In this document: positions 8,938 to 18,027 of the stretch, one piece after another
Position numbering within the stretch: position 1 is the stretch's first letter
Layout of the letters: every line of letters starts with the position of its first letter
Assembly (NCBI RefSeq): GCF_004745955.1
Contig: NZ_SRLD01000002.1
Location: 62,001-126,000, forward strand
DNA length: 64,000 bases
Source: Hymenobacter elongatus
GTDB taxonomy: Bacteria > Bacteroidota > Bacteroidia > Cytophagales > Hymenobacteraceae
Reading direction: 5' to 3'
Translations under genes and position numbers: made by a program
Notes under the pieces: generated by a model
Seen by the model: only the letters and a program-made list of their open reading frames with translations
Database searches by the model: none
What the model was told of the DNA's origin: nothing

Positions 8938-11073
8938 CTAAGCCAGAATAGCATCGGTGGCTTTACCGATGTCGCTGCTCACTTTCTGGATGAACTCCAG
9001 CTGCTCGCGTAGCATATTTTCGTCGGGGGTTGGGGCGGGCTTGGGCAGCGCTTCGGCTTCTACGGCCAGAAACTCCGTAGCGGGTTCCGTAGCCGAGGCG
9101 TCCAGCTTTTTCAGACTCCGGGTGAGGGCAGCCAGGGCCAGGCGCAAGGGCTTGCGGGTGGCCGGAGCCAGCGGCTGCCGGGCAGCGGCCGAGGTGATGG
9201 ACGCAATATTGGAGGCCAGAATATGATTCAGCACCACGAACTCGTGGACTTCGCTGCTGCTGCGCTGCTTGCTTTTGGGCTCCGACAGCATGCGCTGAAA
9301 CGCAGCCGAAAGGTTGGCGGAGCTGACGTATACTTCCTTTCGAACCAGCTTGTAATCGGTTTGCCGGAACGCCACGCCCGCCAGACTTTCGGCCAGCTTG
9401 TGCAGGTATTTGCTGTTGGCCCGCAGCACGTCGCGCATGAAGTCCTCCAACTGCTCCGATTCCCACTTCGGAAACAGCAGATAGCCGGCCGAAAAGGCAA
9501 TGGCGCACCCGATAAGCGTAGCAAGTATGCGCTCCTCAATAACAGCCAGGTAGCCCACGCCCATCAGGCTGAACATAATAAGGATGAAAGGCGTGAGGCA
9601 GGTGACGGTGACAATGTAATTGGTACGCTGAAAGCTGTAGGATATTACCATCAGCACCACCATACACACGATTTGTACGGTGGTATCCCGTAGCAGCACC
9701 AGGATCAGAACTCCGATGATGCCACCGACCAGCGTGCCCAAAATCCGCTGGTAGTTGCGCTCCTTGGTCAGGCTGAAACCCGGCTTGAGCATGTAGGTGG
9801 TCGTCATCAGAATCCAGTAGCTGTGGTAGCCCGGAACCAGCAGCTTGGCCGCTAGGAAGCCCACGGAGCAGGCCAGCATCATCCGGATGGCGTGGCGGAA
9901 CACCGAAGAGCTGAAAGTGAGGTTGTCGCGGATGGACTTCAGGTCAAATTCCTTGTGCGACACGAAGCGCGCTATTTCCAGCTCCCGGCCCTTCGTCTGG
10001 CCCGCCGTAGCTTCGTCGAAGTAGTGCAGGATGTCGTTGACGCGCTGGGTGAGATTACGCAGGTTTACCAGAATCTTCTTCAGCACCAGGCTGTGGCCCG
10101 CCGCACCCTGCTCGCCAATAGCATCGATGCGGGTTTTCAGGGCTTCGAGCTGCGCTTTCAGGTTGGCGCGGCTGGTGTAGGGCCGGTTGGCCTGAATGGC
10201 CACGCCGATATGGTCCAGCTCCACGGCCATGTGGCGAATGAGGCGGGCAATGTCGGCCAGCACGCCGGTGTGGCCAAACTGGGTGCGTAGCGCGGCATAG
10301 TCGTAATAAGTGGCCGTGATGTGCTCGTACAGGTCCACCACATCAATGAAGGTGACTACCAGCCGCTGCCCCCGGTTCGTGGACTCATTCACGAGCTGGC
10401 GGCTTTTGAACAGCACTTCGCGCACGGCATCCTGCTTCTCACTCACGATTACCTGCTGGGCAATCAGGTGGCGGTAGTCAGCCTCCAGATTGGTTTCGAG
10501 GCTGTAGAACTCGGCTTTAATGGTCAGAAACTGAGCTACGGCGTGGATGCACTGGGCCAGCGCCTGCCGAGCGGCCCGGTGCGGCCGCACCTGGTGCAGC
10601 AGCAGGCTCAGTACCATATACCACACGCCGCCGGCCAAGGCCAGGGCGCTGTCGGGCACCAGCTGCGCCAGCGTCAGGGGCGTGTCCATTCGCAGGATCA
10701 TGATGAGCAGCGCCGCCGACCCCAGCGCGCCGGCCCGCGCCCCATACACCAGCAGCATGGTGAAGACGAAGCTCAATACCGCTACCTGCACGCCCAGTAG
10801 CCAGTTGGAGTGTTGCGCCAGCCCAGTCAGGATGGCAACCAAAAAGATGCACAGGTTGCCGTAGAGCATACCGTTGCGCTTGTGCGCAATGGGACCGGGC
10901 AAATCGGTGATGCTGATGCACACCGCCCCGATAGACATCGTGAGGCCGGTTTCGAACTGCCCCAGCTGCGCAAAGACCAGCGCGGGCAGCAGAATGGCGA
11001 AGGTGATGCGCAAGCCGTCGGAAAAATCCTGCCCAAAGAAGAAGTAATGGATTTTTCGGGTTTGCTCGTTCAT
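8938..11073 (-). CDS. FUSC family transporter (YccS/YhfK-like)
   Basis: The 711-residue protein has two blocks of about five to six membrane helices (about 20-165 and 385-515), each followed by a cytoplasmic domain. This is the duplicated layout of the FUSC (fusaric acid resistance-like) family. The start MNEQTRKIHYFFFGQDFSDG at 11073 fits the family. The region TILKPGFSLTKERNYQRILGT (read here as LKPGFSLTKERNYQRILGT) is the conserved motif of the second half. Substrate unknown; aromatic acid efflux is known for some relatives. It appears to be a single gene; no clear terminator was found before the opposing regulator gene. Confidence 0.88.
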   Translation of the reverse strand: MNEQTRKIHYFFFGQDFSDGLRITFAILLPALVFAQLGQFETGLTMSIGAVCISITDLPGPIAHKRNGMLYGNLCIFLVAILTGLAQHSNWLLGVQVAVLSFVFTMLLVYGARAGALGSAALLIMILRMDTPLTLAQLVPDSALALAGGVWYMVLSLLLHQVRPHRAARQALAQCIHAVAQFLTIKAEFYSLETNLEADYRHLIAQQVIVSEKQDAVREVLFKSRQLVNESTNRGQRLVVTFIDVVDLYEHITATYYDYAALRTQFGHTGVLADIARLIRHMAVELDHIGVAIQANRPYTSRANLKAQLEALKTRIDAIGEQGAAGHSLVLKKILVNLRNLTQRVNDILHYFDEATAGQTKGRELEIARFVSHKEFDLKSIRDNLTFSSSVFRHAIRMMLACSVGFLAAKLLVPGYHSYWILMTTTYMLKPGFSLTKERNYQRILGTLVGGIIGVLILVLLRDTTVQIVCMVVLMVISYSFQRTNYIVTVTCLTPFILIMFSLMGVGYLAVIEERILATLIGCAIAFSAGYLLFPKWESEQLEDFMRDVLRANSKYLHKLAESLAGVAFRQTDYKLVRKEVYVSSANLSAAFQRMLSEPKSKQRSSSEVHEFVVLNHILASNIASITSAAARQPLAPATRKPLRLALAALTRSLKKLDASATEPATEFLAVEAEALPKPAPTPDENMLREQLEFIQKVSSDIGKATDAILA

Positions 11074-11202
11074 TGCGGTGTCGTAGGGGGCCAGTTGCTG
11101 GTATCGGCCCTTATACGGCAAACAAGGTAAGGGCTGTTGGCAATAGGGCCGAGCGGCCGCGCTGGCTATTCGTACCAGGTGGCAGCCCACAGAAAGCAGA
11201 AA

Positions 11203-11225
11203 GCCTCCCCGGCGGTTGGGGAGGC
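11203..11225 (-). terminator. Hairpin terminator after the STAS gene
   Basis: GCCTCCCC and GGGGAGGC form a perfect 8-bp stem with a 7-bp loop, followed on the minus strand by a short T run. It lies 28 bp after the STAS stop codon. Confidence 0.6.
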
Positions 11226-11253
11226 GTTTCCAAAAATAGCTAGTGTCGGCGCA

Positions 11254-11643
11254 CTAAGCCGCGTCGGAGTGCTTCCGGCGCACGTTGGAGTGGTGATGGT
11301 GTTGACAATACTTTTCGGCATCCAGCAGCGTACGCACGATGGGCACGCTCAGGGTGGGAGCCAGTGCCAGCAGCTCTTGCTGAGTTTCGGCGCTGAGGTG
11401 GCACAAAATCAGGCTCATGCCGTGCTTGGTCAGCTTGTGGTAATAGTAGGTGAGCAGCTCGGCCGCGTCGGAGGGCAGGTGGTGCAGGTGGCTACAGTCG
11501 ACCCACACGCTGGACTTGCCGCTACGGGCAGCCCGGCTCAGCGCCCGGTCCAGGGCATCGTCCTTGTAGTCGGTGGAGGGTAGCACATCGTCGGCCAGGA
11601 TAAGCAGGTAGCTTTCCGGCAGAATCTCACGATAAACTTCCAT
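11254..11643 (-). CDS. STAS-domain protein
   Basis: The 129-residue protein starts MEVYREILPESYLLILADD at the ATG at 11643 and has the beta-alpha pattern of a STAS domain: an early strand (YLLILADDVL), a central strand (SSVWVDCSHL) followed by the helix that usually carries the phosphorylated Ser (LPSDAAELLTYYYHKL), and a third strand (MSLILCHL). STAS proteins act as anti-sigma-factor antagonists or regulatory modules. No kinase or phosphatase partner is next to it. The C-terminus is His-rich (YCQHHHHSN), which is unusual and might bind metal. Assignment rests on fold pattern. Confidence 0.65.
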   Translation of the reverse strand: MEVYREILPESYLLILADDVLPSTDYKDDALDRALSRAARSGKSSVWVDCSHLHHLPSDAAELLTYYYHKLTKHGMSLILCHLSAETQQELLALAPTLSVPIVRTLLDAEKYCQHHHHSNVRRKHSDAA

Positions 11644-11850
11644 GGAGTAAGGTTGTAGAATGAGTTGCGGGTTTGGCGGAAGGACAAGAAAAAGAACGGG
11701 GCGGAGCGGGAAACCAACAGCAGTTGAGGCGACCAAAAGGGCCACGGGCACGAATAGCGGCTGCGCTGGCAAATGCCGGTATCTGAATACGCTTTCCCCA
11801 GAAAATAGTACGTAATGGGCAGCACTATTTTCAGTTGTAAGACGCTCATT

Positions 11851-11869
11851 ATGAAACCGATAGTTTCAT
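11851..11869. promoter_or_regulatory. Perfect 7-bp inverted repeat, possible operator
   Basis: ATGAAAC and GTTTCAT are separated by CGATA. It lies about 210 bp upstream of the STAS start in otherwise featureless AT-rich DNA. A dimeric regulator could bind, but the sequence alone does not show which. Confidence 0.3.
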
Positions 11870-12143
11870 ACTCATAGCCTGGCTTCGATTATTGCAATTT
11901 CCTCATCCCACCCAGCAGGCATCTTATTTCAGCCCTTAAAACCTCAAAAAACCGGAAGCATTGCTTGCTGAGCACCACTCTATAGCACAGCTCGTCCGCT
12001 ACCGGTTGCTACCAATAGCCCAGGGCTATATTTTTAACAATCTATGTATTATAACAAACTCATGGCCCAGCTCAAGCAGGCCGCCAGCACATCACTATTG
12101 AGGCTGTATGGCCAGTAGCGCTTGGGTAGTATTTGCCTTCTTC

Positions 12144-12195
12144 GAACGTCCTATCGAGCAACGCGAGACGTCTCGCGTTGCTCGACAGAACGTTC
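12144..12195. repeat. 52-bp near-perfect palindrome of the dispersed repeat family
   Basis: The arms meet at GAGAC|GTCTC with no loop; only two internal pairs are broken. The outer parts GAACGT and TCGAGC and the inner GCGAGAC match the long palindromes at 25.3, 45.4 and 51.4 kb. It lies 45 bp behind the bestrophin stop codon. Confidence 0.8.
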
Positions 12196-12240
12196 AAAAA
12201 GCCTTCAGGACTGCTTTTCCGATTACTGCCCACACACCCG

Positions 12241-13209
12241 CTAGTACAGGATATCGTCGATGGGTTCCAGGCGCGCCGGCAGCTCGGTTTCGCCCAGCAT
12301 TTCGCGCAGGTCAATTTCAATCGTGCGGCACAGGGCCGTCATGGGTACGTCGTTCATCTGGTTGTCAAACGGATTCTCACTGATGTGGCCTACCACCTCA
12401 ATCGTATTGAAAACCCAGGATACGAGCACTGAGAAGGGTATCGTGAGCCAGACGTGCGTGGGCCCCAGCTTCGCGAATTCGCCCAGCAGACCCAGCGGCA
12501 GCAAGGCAATGAACAGCCAGACGAAGACGTAGCTGAAAAAGGCGTACTGCCGGGGAAAAGGCGTATTCTTGATTCGCTCGCAGCCGCCCTGCAGGGTGTA
12601 GAGCTCCTCCAGGGTTTCGACCATCGACACGTGCTGGAAGTCGTTGAGCAGGCCGCGCTCCTCGCGCAAAAACCGCAGCTCAGCCGCCTGCTTGCGTAGC
12701 AGCTGCGTGGCCGGGTTCTGCTTGCGGCGCATCGTCTCCGACTCCTGCGCATCCAAAAACGGCGCTACATCAGTGTCCCAGAGCTCGGGCTGGTGCCGCA
12801 GGGTCAGGCGCAGCGCGTTGCACCACGCTATGTGCCGGTACACCAGCGCCTGGTGGCGGTGGCTCAGCTCGCCGGCGCTGGCGGCGGGAGCCTGCACCCC
12901 GGGAGCATCCACGATGGAAGTCACGTATTCCAGGGACTTTATGGCCCAGGTTCGGCTGGCATTCACGACGCCGCCCCACAGCTGCCGCCCTTCCCAGAAG
13001 CGGTCATAGGAGCCATTGTTTTTGAAGCCGATGTAGAACGAAACCGCAATGCCCAGCGTGGCCAGCGGCTGCCACGGAATGGCAATAAACTTCCACCCGA
13101 CCACATCATACAGCAGACAGATGCAGGTCGAGTAGAGCGTAAACAGCAGCACACTGCGCCAGGCATATTTCCAGATAACGCGCCAACGAATATTTTCGCG
13201 AATGTACAC
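12241..13209 (-). CDS. Bestrophin family ion channel
   Basis: The GTG at 13209 gives MYIRENIRWRVIWKYAWRSV, the usual bestrophin N-terminus, and a 322-residue protein; an upstream TTG is less likely. Four to five membrane helices are visible, and the family signature SYDRFWEGRQLWGGVVNASR follows the second helix. A late pair of helices (about 215-265) precedes the C-terminal PFDNQMNDVPMTALCRTIE region. Bestrophins are pentameric anion or cation channels of the inner membrane. No partner gene is evident; the palindromic repeat lies directly downstream. Confidence 0.9.
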   Translation of the reverse strand: MYIRENIRWRVIWKYAWRSVLLFTLYSTCICLLYDVVGWKFIAIPWQPLATLGIAVSFYIGFKNNGSYDRFWEGRQLWGGVVNASRTWAIKSLEYVTSIVDAPGVQAPAASAGELSHRHQALVYRHIAWCNALRLTLRHQPELWDTDVAPFLDAQESETMRRKQNPATQLLRKQAAELRFLREERGLLNDFQHVSMVETLEELYTLQGGCERIKNTPFPRQYAFFSYVFVWLFIALLPLGLLGEFAKLGPTHVWLTIPFSVLVSWVFNTIEVVGHISENPFDNQMNDVPMTALCRTIEIDLREMLGETELPARLEPIDDILY

Positions 13210-13313
13210 GGGAGGTGATTTGGTAAAATGGTAAGCTAACGGACGAGCTGGTGTCAAACCGCGCCCCTACGACCGGGGCCGCTTCCCCTTACGGACACGC
13301 AGGCCCGGTGGCC

Positions 13314-13345
13314 GATAAGAAGGTGCTTCGGAGCATCTTCTTATC
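13314..13345 (-). terminator. Hairpin spanning the stop of the MutS-like gene
   Basis: Arms GATAAGAAGGTGC and GCATCTTCTTATC (one mismatch) enclose a TTCG-type loop. The stem overlaps the stop codon at 13341. There is no strong T run, so termination is uncertain; it may protect the mRNA end. Confidence 0.45.
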
Positions 13346-15173
13346 GCACATCAATCCCCATCAGCTGCATGAGCTTGCTGGCGTTGAACTCGCGGCACTG
13401 GCCGGGCGTGAGGTGATAGTCGAACCGGATTTCGTCGCCCTCAATGGTGCTGTTGAAGCTGTAGTTGGTCACGGCTCCGGGTAGCTCCTCGGCCATAGCC
13501 GCCAGCTCCAGGTCGTGGGTGCTGACGAGGCCGCTGGCCGGGCGCTGGTGCAGCTGCCGGATCAGGGCCTGCGCGCCCCGGTGCCGGTCGCGGGAGTTGG
13601 TGCCCTTAAGAATTTCATCGAGCAGATAGAATACGGGCTGGCCGGTGGCCGTCAGCTCCAGCAGCAGGCGCAGGCGCTTCAGCTCGGCATAAAACGAGGA
13701 GGTGCTTTCGGCCAGGTTGTCCTGGGTGCGCATGGCGGTGTACACCTGCGCCGGAGCCAGCCGTAGCCGCCGGGCACACACCACGGCCCCCGCCTGGGCC
13801 AGCACCATATTCAGGCCGATAGTTCGCAAAAACGTGCTTTTGCCCGACATATTCGAGCCCGTGATAATGCCGGTATGGCCCGCGCCCACGGTACTGAAAT
13901 CGTTGGTGATGCGACGGCTGGCGAAAATCAGTGGGTGCCCCAGCTCCTCGGCCGTCACTTCCAGCGGAGTGGGGCTCAGCTCGGGCACGGCATAGTCGGG
14001 GTTGGCTACCTGGAAGCCGGCCAGGCTCACCAAGGCTTCCAGCTCGGCTCCTACTTCCAGCATCGCGTCGAGGTGGCCGCCGAGGCGGGCTTTCCAGCGT
14101 TCCAGCAGCCACATACAGCCCAGGTCCCAGAGCAGGATGTTGTTGAAGATGGCCGCTACCAACGGACTCTCGCGCAGTGAAAACAACCCCGTAATGCGCG
14201 ACAACTGCCCAATGAGCACCGAGGCCGGCTGGTGGTCGGCGCTGGTGTGGAGGGTAGCCTGCAGCTCGCGGAGGCGGGGCGAAGTCCAGTCGCGGGCTTC
14301 AAACCAAGCCAGCTGATCGTGGTAGGCCCGCATGGCGTCGCGCATGGAGCTGCTGTGCCGGAAATACTCGCCCCGCGCCAGCCGAAACACCGCGTTCAGG
14401 CTGCCCAGCACCAGCACCGCCACCAGCACCGGCCGCGCCGAGTAGCCAACGAGCCACAGCACCACGCTGGCCAGGGCCAACGGTGGCAAAAGCAGCAGCA
14501 GGGCTTTAAGCCAGGCTTTGCCCTGAAAGAAGTCGGGCTGCCGCAGCCACTCCGTGAAGCGCCGCGGGTCGATGTCCTGCTTGGGGTAGTGCCGGGCGCG
14601 GGCCTGCCACTCCTGCTGCCAGGCCACGTCGGGTGCCAGCTCGGCTACCGCCTGCTGGCGCTGTGCTATTACCGTGGGGGCCGCGCCGGCCAGCAGCCAG
14701 CCCGCCAGCCAGTCGTGACCCAGGCGCGAGGTGGCACGGTTGAGCAGCTGGTAGAGCGAATGAGGACCAAATACGTCCAGGTCGGCGGTGTAGGGGTGCG
14801 CGGGGTCGAGGTAGCGCGTGCCGGGGTCGAAGGCCCCCAGGTTACCCTGCAGCCGGCTCAGCTCGTCCTGATTGAGCTGGGCCAGCAGGCGGTAATGCTC
14901 CCGCTGGTACCCGACTTTGCGGTGCCAGTGCACCAGCAGCAAGAAAACGGCGTAAGCCAACGCTACTACCGCAAAAGCAGCGCCCAGCTGCCGCTGCGAA
15001 AATAGCCACCATACGGCCGCGCCGCTGGCGGCAAAGGCTACGACACGCAGCCAGGCCACGGCGCGGTGCCTGGTGGCAAAGTAGCTTTCCCGCGCGGTGT
15101 GGGCCGCCAGGTTTTCAGTGAACAGCTCGGCCGGAGCAACGGTAAGCGGACGGAAGGCAGATGGTAGAGGCAC
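13341..15173 (-). CDS. Membrane-anchored MutS-like ATPase
   Basis: This 610-residue protein starts at a GTG at 15173. Residues about 41-58 and 62-82 form a membrane hairpin, and two more hydrophobic helices lie at about 223-260. The C-terminal third is a MutS domain V ATPase: Walker A GSNMSGKST at 439-447, the region FSTVGAGHTGIITGSN before it, and Walker B FYLLDE at 515-520 with the following ILKGTNSRDR loop typical of MutS. The mismatch-recognition domain I and connector are absent. It resembles the MutS-related proteins of Bacteroidota whose role is unknown; normal mismatch repair is unlikely given the membrane anchors. It is a single gene between the bestrophin and the TonB receptor. Confidence 0.85.
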   Translation of the reverse strand: MPLPSAFRPLTVAPAELFTENLAAHTARESYFATRHRAVAWLRVVAFAASGAAVWWLFSQRQLGAAFAVVALAYAVFLLLVHWHRKVGYQREHYRLLAQLNQDELSRLQGNLGAFDPGTRYLDPAHPYTADLDVFGPHSLYQLLNRATSRLGHDWLAGWLLAGAAPTVIAQRQQAVAELAPDVAWQQEWQARARHYPKQDIDPRRFTEWLRQPDFFQGKAWLKALLLLLPPLALASVVLWLVGYSARPVLVAVLVLGSLNAVFRLARGEYFRHSSSMRDAMRAYHDQLAWFEARDWTSPRLRELQATLHTSADHQPASVLIGQLSRITGLFSLRESPLVAAIFNNILLWDLGCMWLLERWKARLGGHLDAMLEVGAELEALVSLAGFQVANPDYAVPELSPTPLEVTAEELGHPLIFASRRITNDFSTVGAGHTGIITGSNMSGKSTFLRTIGLNMVLAQAGAVVCARRLRLAPAQVYTAMRTQDNLAESTSSFYAELKRLRLLLELTATGQPVFYLLDEILKGTNSRDRHRGAQALIRQLHQRPASGLVSTHDLELAAMAEELPGAVTNYSFNSTIEGDEIRFDYHLTPGQCREFNASKLMQLMGIDVR

Positions 15174-15178
15174 GACGC

Positions 15179-15216
15179 AAAAAAGGGTGAGCGTGTCAAA
15201 AGTAACACGCTCACCC
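15179..15216 (-). terminator. Rho-independent terminator of the TonB receptor gene
   Basis: GGGTGAGCGTGT and ACACGCTCACCC form a perfect 12-bp stem with an 8-bp loop, followed on the minus strand by six T. It lies 25 bp after the receptor stop codon. Confidence 0.9.
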
Positions 15217-15241
15217 GCCCCGATTGTTGTACCGGTTTCAG

Positions 15242-17446
15242 TTACCGTTCAAAGCGCACCGCCAGGTAAAAATTCCGGCCGCTGGCGTTGATGCCCGACG
15301 CGAACGGCCGGTAGCTCTGGTCGAGGATGTTTTCCAGGCCCGACTGTATGCTCCAGTTTTGGGTAATCTGGTAGGTAGTGCGCAGGTTGAACGTCTGCCA
15401 GCCCAGAGCGCCCACCGGCGTGTTCTGAATCAGATTGTCTTCGCCGGAAGGGCTGTACTCCGCGACGCCCTTGCGGCCATTGAACAGCACGGAAGCTTCC
15501 GCCGTCAGCTTGCGGTGCTGATACGATATGGCCCCACGGCCATGCAGCGGCGGAATATGATCCAGCGGCACGTCGGTACTCAGGTCGCGGCCTTTGGTAT
15601 AGGTCACGGAAGCCTGCCCGGTGAAGCGCGGGCCAATAGCGCCGTTGAGCCGGCCACTCAGGCCATAAATACGGGCGCGGCCGGTATTGGTGTTGGCCAC
15701 TGTGGCGAACGTCTGCCCATTGTAGACGGTGGTGGTCTGCCCGTCGGGCATGGTGAAGGGGCGCACTACCACGGCGGCGGTCAGCGTGCTGTAAAAGCCC
15801 GTGACGGCTACGTGCAGCTTGCCGGGCAGCGTATTCGACACCTCGGCTTCGCGGTAGAAAATCTGCTCGGGTTTCAGGTTGGGGTTCGGCACGATGAGGG
15901 TGCCGTTGTTCTGCTCAAAGGTCTTACCCACGTCGTCCAGGTTGGGGTTGCGGAAGCCGGTCGACAGCAGCCCACTCACCCGGAAGCCCGCCGGCAGCAT
16001 CCAGACCAGCCCCAGATTGCCGTTGAGCGACGAGGAAGACTGGTCGGAATTCAGCACGCTGGACTTGAAAAACTCCGGGTTGAAATTCGCCCGCAACCGC
16101 ACCGCGCTGAAGCGCAAGCCGTCCGAGAGAATCAGCCGGGGCGTAATTTCCCAGCGGTGCGAAGCGTAGGCCCCCGTAGTAGCGTAGGTCGAGCCGTTGG
16201 GGTAGCGGGTGGCAATGAGCGTGGTTTGTCCGGTCAGAATGTTGGCCTGACGGCCCACACTCTCCACGCGGTTGTGTGTGGCCTCGGCCCCGTAGCGCAG
16301 CTCATGCCGCCCGATTTCCTTGAACAAATCCAGATTGACCGACCCGATGCGCACGTCCTCCAGGTTTTCGTTGCGCAGGTCTTTGCCAAAGTCGCGCACC
16401 AGCCGGCTTTCGGCTACCTGCTGCACGGCGGGCGTGAAGCGGACCATGTCGAAGAAGCGCGTGGGCCGCGAGTATTGGTATTGGTAGCTGGCAAAAAACC
16501 GCTGCTGTGGGCCATAGCTCCATTCGGCGTAGCGCAACGCGCCGTTGCGGTAGGTTTGCAGCCGGTCGTAGCGAGGCACGTCCGAGGTGGTCGAGTACTG
16601 CAGGTTCAGGGTGTGTTGCTGGCCGGCGCTGGGCTGGTAAAGTACTTTTTGCAGGATATCGAGCTGCCGGTAGCCCGACTGCCGCTGGATATTCGGATTG
16701 TCGTTTTCTACCACCACATCCTTGCCATCCTGGCGCTCCACGTAGCGCAGGTTGTCGCCGAAGCCGGGAAACGACTGGTAGCCCCGGCGGCCCTTGCGCA
16801 GGTCGTCGAAGTCGGAGGCGGTGATGCTGGTGAATAGGCCAATTTTCTGCCAGCCCAAGCTCAGGTCGGTATGCAGCGTTTTCTCGTGGGCGGCGGTGCC
16901 GTAGCGCAGCAGGTTGCTAGTGTGCACGCGGGGCCCAGTAGCGGCGCTATCGGCCAGCTTGGGGTTCTTGGTCAGGATGCTGATAACGCCGCCCAGCGCG
17001 TCGGTGCCGTAAATTACCGAGCCCGCGCCGCTCAGGATTTCGATGCGTTCCACGGAATTTGCGTCGGTGCTCAGAATATTCTGCAAGTGGCCGGCCCGGT
17101 AGATGGCGTTGTTCAGCCGCACCCCGTCCACGACCAGCAGAATCTTGTTGGCCTCGAAACCGCGCAGCACCGGGCTACCGCCCCCAAACTGGGATTTCTG
17201 CACAAACACCTGCCCGGTATTCACCAAGGCTTCGGCCGTATTCATCGGGTTTTGCAGCCGAATCTGGGTGGCCCGCAGCACGTCGATCTGCTGGGGAATA
17301 TCGGCTTTACGCTCCTGCACGCGGTTGGCAGAAATAACTACTTCATCCAGCCCAATGATGCGCAGCGTATCGGGCCGGCCCACCTGCGCCCGCGCCTGAC
17401 CCAGGCCAACCAGGCTGATCAGTACCAACAGCAGCGTTTTCTTCAC
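15242..17446 (-). CDS. TonB-dependent outer-membrane receptor
   Basis: The GTG at 17446 gives a classic signal peptide (VKKTLLLVLISLVGLGQARAQ minus its last residue at the cut); the longer TTG start at 17476 would spoil it. The 734-residue protein has an N-terminal TonB box-like stretch (LDEVVISANRVQE), a plug domain at about 45-160 (NTAEALVNTGQVFVQKSQFG, SVIYGTDALGGVISI) and a beta-barrel ending in Phe-Glu-Arg. There is no CarboxypepD-like domain, so it resembles siderophore, heme or vitamin receptors rather than SusC. It follows a RidA-like gene by 31 bp. The ligand cannot be read from the sequence. Confidence 0.9.
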   Translation of the reverse strand: MKKTLLLVLISLVGLGQARAQVGRPDTLRIIGLDEVVISANRVQERKADIPQQIDVLRATQIRLQNPMNTAEALVNTGQVFVQKSQFGGGSPVLRGFEANKILLVVDGVRLNNAIYRAGHLQNILSTDANSVERIEILSGAGSVIYGTDALGGVISILTKNPKLADSAATGPRVHTSNLLRYGTAAHEKTLHTDLSLGWQKIGLFTSITASDFDDLRKGRRGYQSFPGFGDNLRYVERQDGKDVVVENDNPNIQRQSGYRQLDILQKVLYQPSAGQQHTLNLQYSTTSDVPRYDRLQTYRNGALRYAEWSYGPQQRFFASYQYQYSRPTRFFDMVRFTPAVQQVAESRLVRDFGKDLRNENLEDVRIGSVNLDLFKEIGRHELRYGAEATHNRVESVGRQANILTGQTTLIATRYPNGSTYATTGAYASHRWEITPRLILSDGLRFSAVRLRANFNPEFFKSSVLNSDQSSSSLNGNLGLVWMLPAGFRVSGLLSTGFRNPNLDDVGKTFEQNNGTLIVPNPNLKPEQIFYREAEVSNTLPGKLHVAVTGFYSTLTAAVVVRPFTMPDGQTTTVYNGQTFATVANTNTGRARIYGLSGRLNGAIGPRFTGQASVTYTKGRDLSTDVPLDHIPPLHGRGAISYQHRKLTAEASVLFNGRKGVAEYSPSGEDNLIQNTPVGALGWQTFNLRTTYQITQNWSIQSGLENILDQSYRPFASGINASGRNFYLAVRFER

Positions 17447-17477
17447 GAGCTTCTTTTTTCTGACGCTTGGCAACAAT

Positions 17478-17918
17478 CTATTTTCCCTCTCCTACTACCG
17501 CAATACACTTCAGCTCGATGGCAATGGGCGTGGGCAGGCAGTTCACTTCCACTGTGGTGCGGCAGGGCTGGTTGTGCTGAAAGTACTCGGCATAGATCCG
17601 ATTGTACGCGGCAAAGTCATCCTTCATATTCGTCAGAAAGACGGTCACATCCACCAGGTCCTCCCAGCGCGAACCGGCCTCCTCCAGAATGTAGCGCACG
17701 TTGGCAAATACGGCGTGGCACTGGCTTTCGAAATCGTAGCGCCGGATTTCGTTATCTTCCGTCAGCTCGACGCCGGGAATGGCTTTCTGGCCGCGCTGCC
17801 GGGGGCCTACCCCCGACAGAAACAGCAGATTGCCCACGCGACGGGCGTGCGGATAAAGTCCCACGGGCTCGGGAGCCCGGGAGGAATTGTGCGCGGTAGA
17901 GGTTTCGTCAGGTTGCAT
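17478..17918 (-). CDS. RidA family protein (2-aminomuconate-deaminase-like)
   Basis: The 146-residue protein has the YjgF/RidA fold pattern: LLFLSGVGPRQRG near the N-terminus, RYILEEAGSRWEDLVDVTVF in the middle and the C-terminal PIAIELKCIAVVG. The GVGPRQRG and PCRTTVEVNCLP parts resemble the 2-aminomuconate deaminase branch of the kynurenine pathway more than canonical RidA, but no other gene of that pathway is nearby. It is cytoplasmic. A perfect -7 box on the minus strand (TATTTTTG, 17924-17931) lies only 5 bp before the ATG, so the mRNA may be leaderless. The TonB receptor gene follows on the same strand. Confidence 0.85.
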   Translation of the reverse strand: MQPDETSTAHNSSRAPEPVGLYPHARRVGNLLFLSGVGPRQRGQKAIPGVELTEDNEIRRYDFESQCHAVFANVRYILEEAGSRWEDLVDVTVFLTNMKDDFAAYNRIYAEYFQHNQPCRTTVEVNCLPTPIAIELKCIAVVGEGK

Positions 17919-18027
17919 ACCGTCAAAAATACCGAATTCAAACGCAATTCGTACCTAAATCGTCCGTTTTTGAGCTGGTGCGGTTGTTGCATTTTGCCGG
18001 AGCTGTTCCCCTTAACCCTGCTGTAAT

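Larger units (their letters stand above)
11644..12240. other. Intergenic region of about 600 bp
   Basis: No convincing gene was found. The stretch is more AT-rich than its neighbours. It holds a palindrome (ATGAAAC-N5-GTTTCAT) at 11851-11869 and the 52-bp near-perfect palindrome at 12144-12195, both listed separately. The promoter of the STAS gene must lie in its left part. Confidence 0.6.

Noticed and set aside
11538..11849. 103-codon open frame on the minus strand upstream of the STAS gene
   Set aside because: It overlaps the STAS gene in another frame, has an odd composition and no family match by eye.
15224..16837. 537-codon open frame on the plus strand
   Set aside because: Antisense to the TonB receptor; it crosses the terminator at its start and has low-complexity composition.
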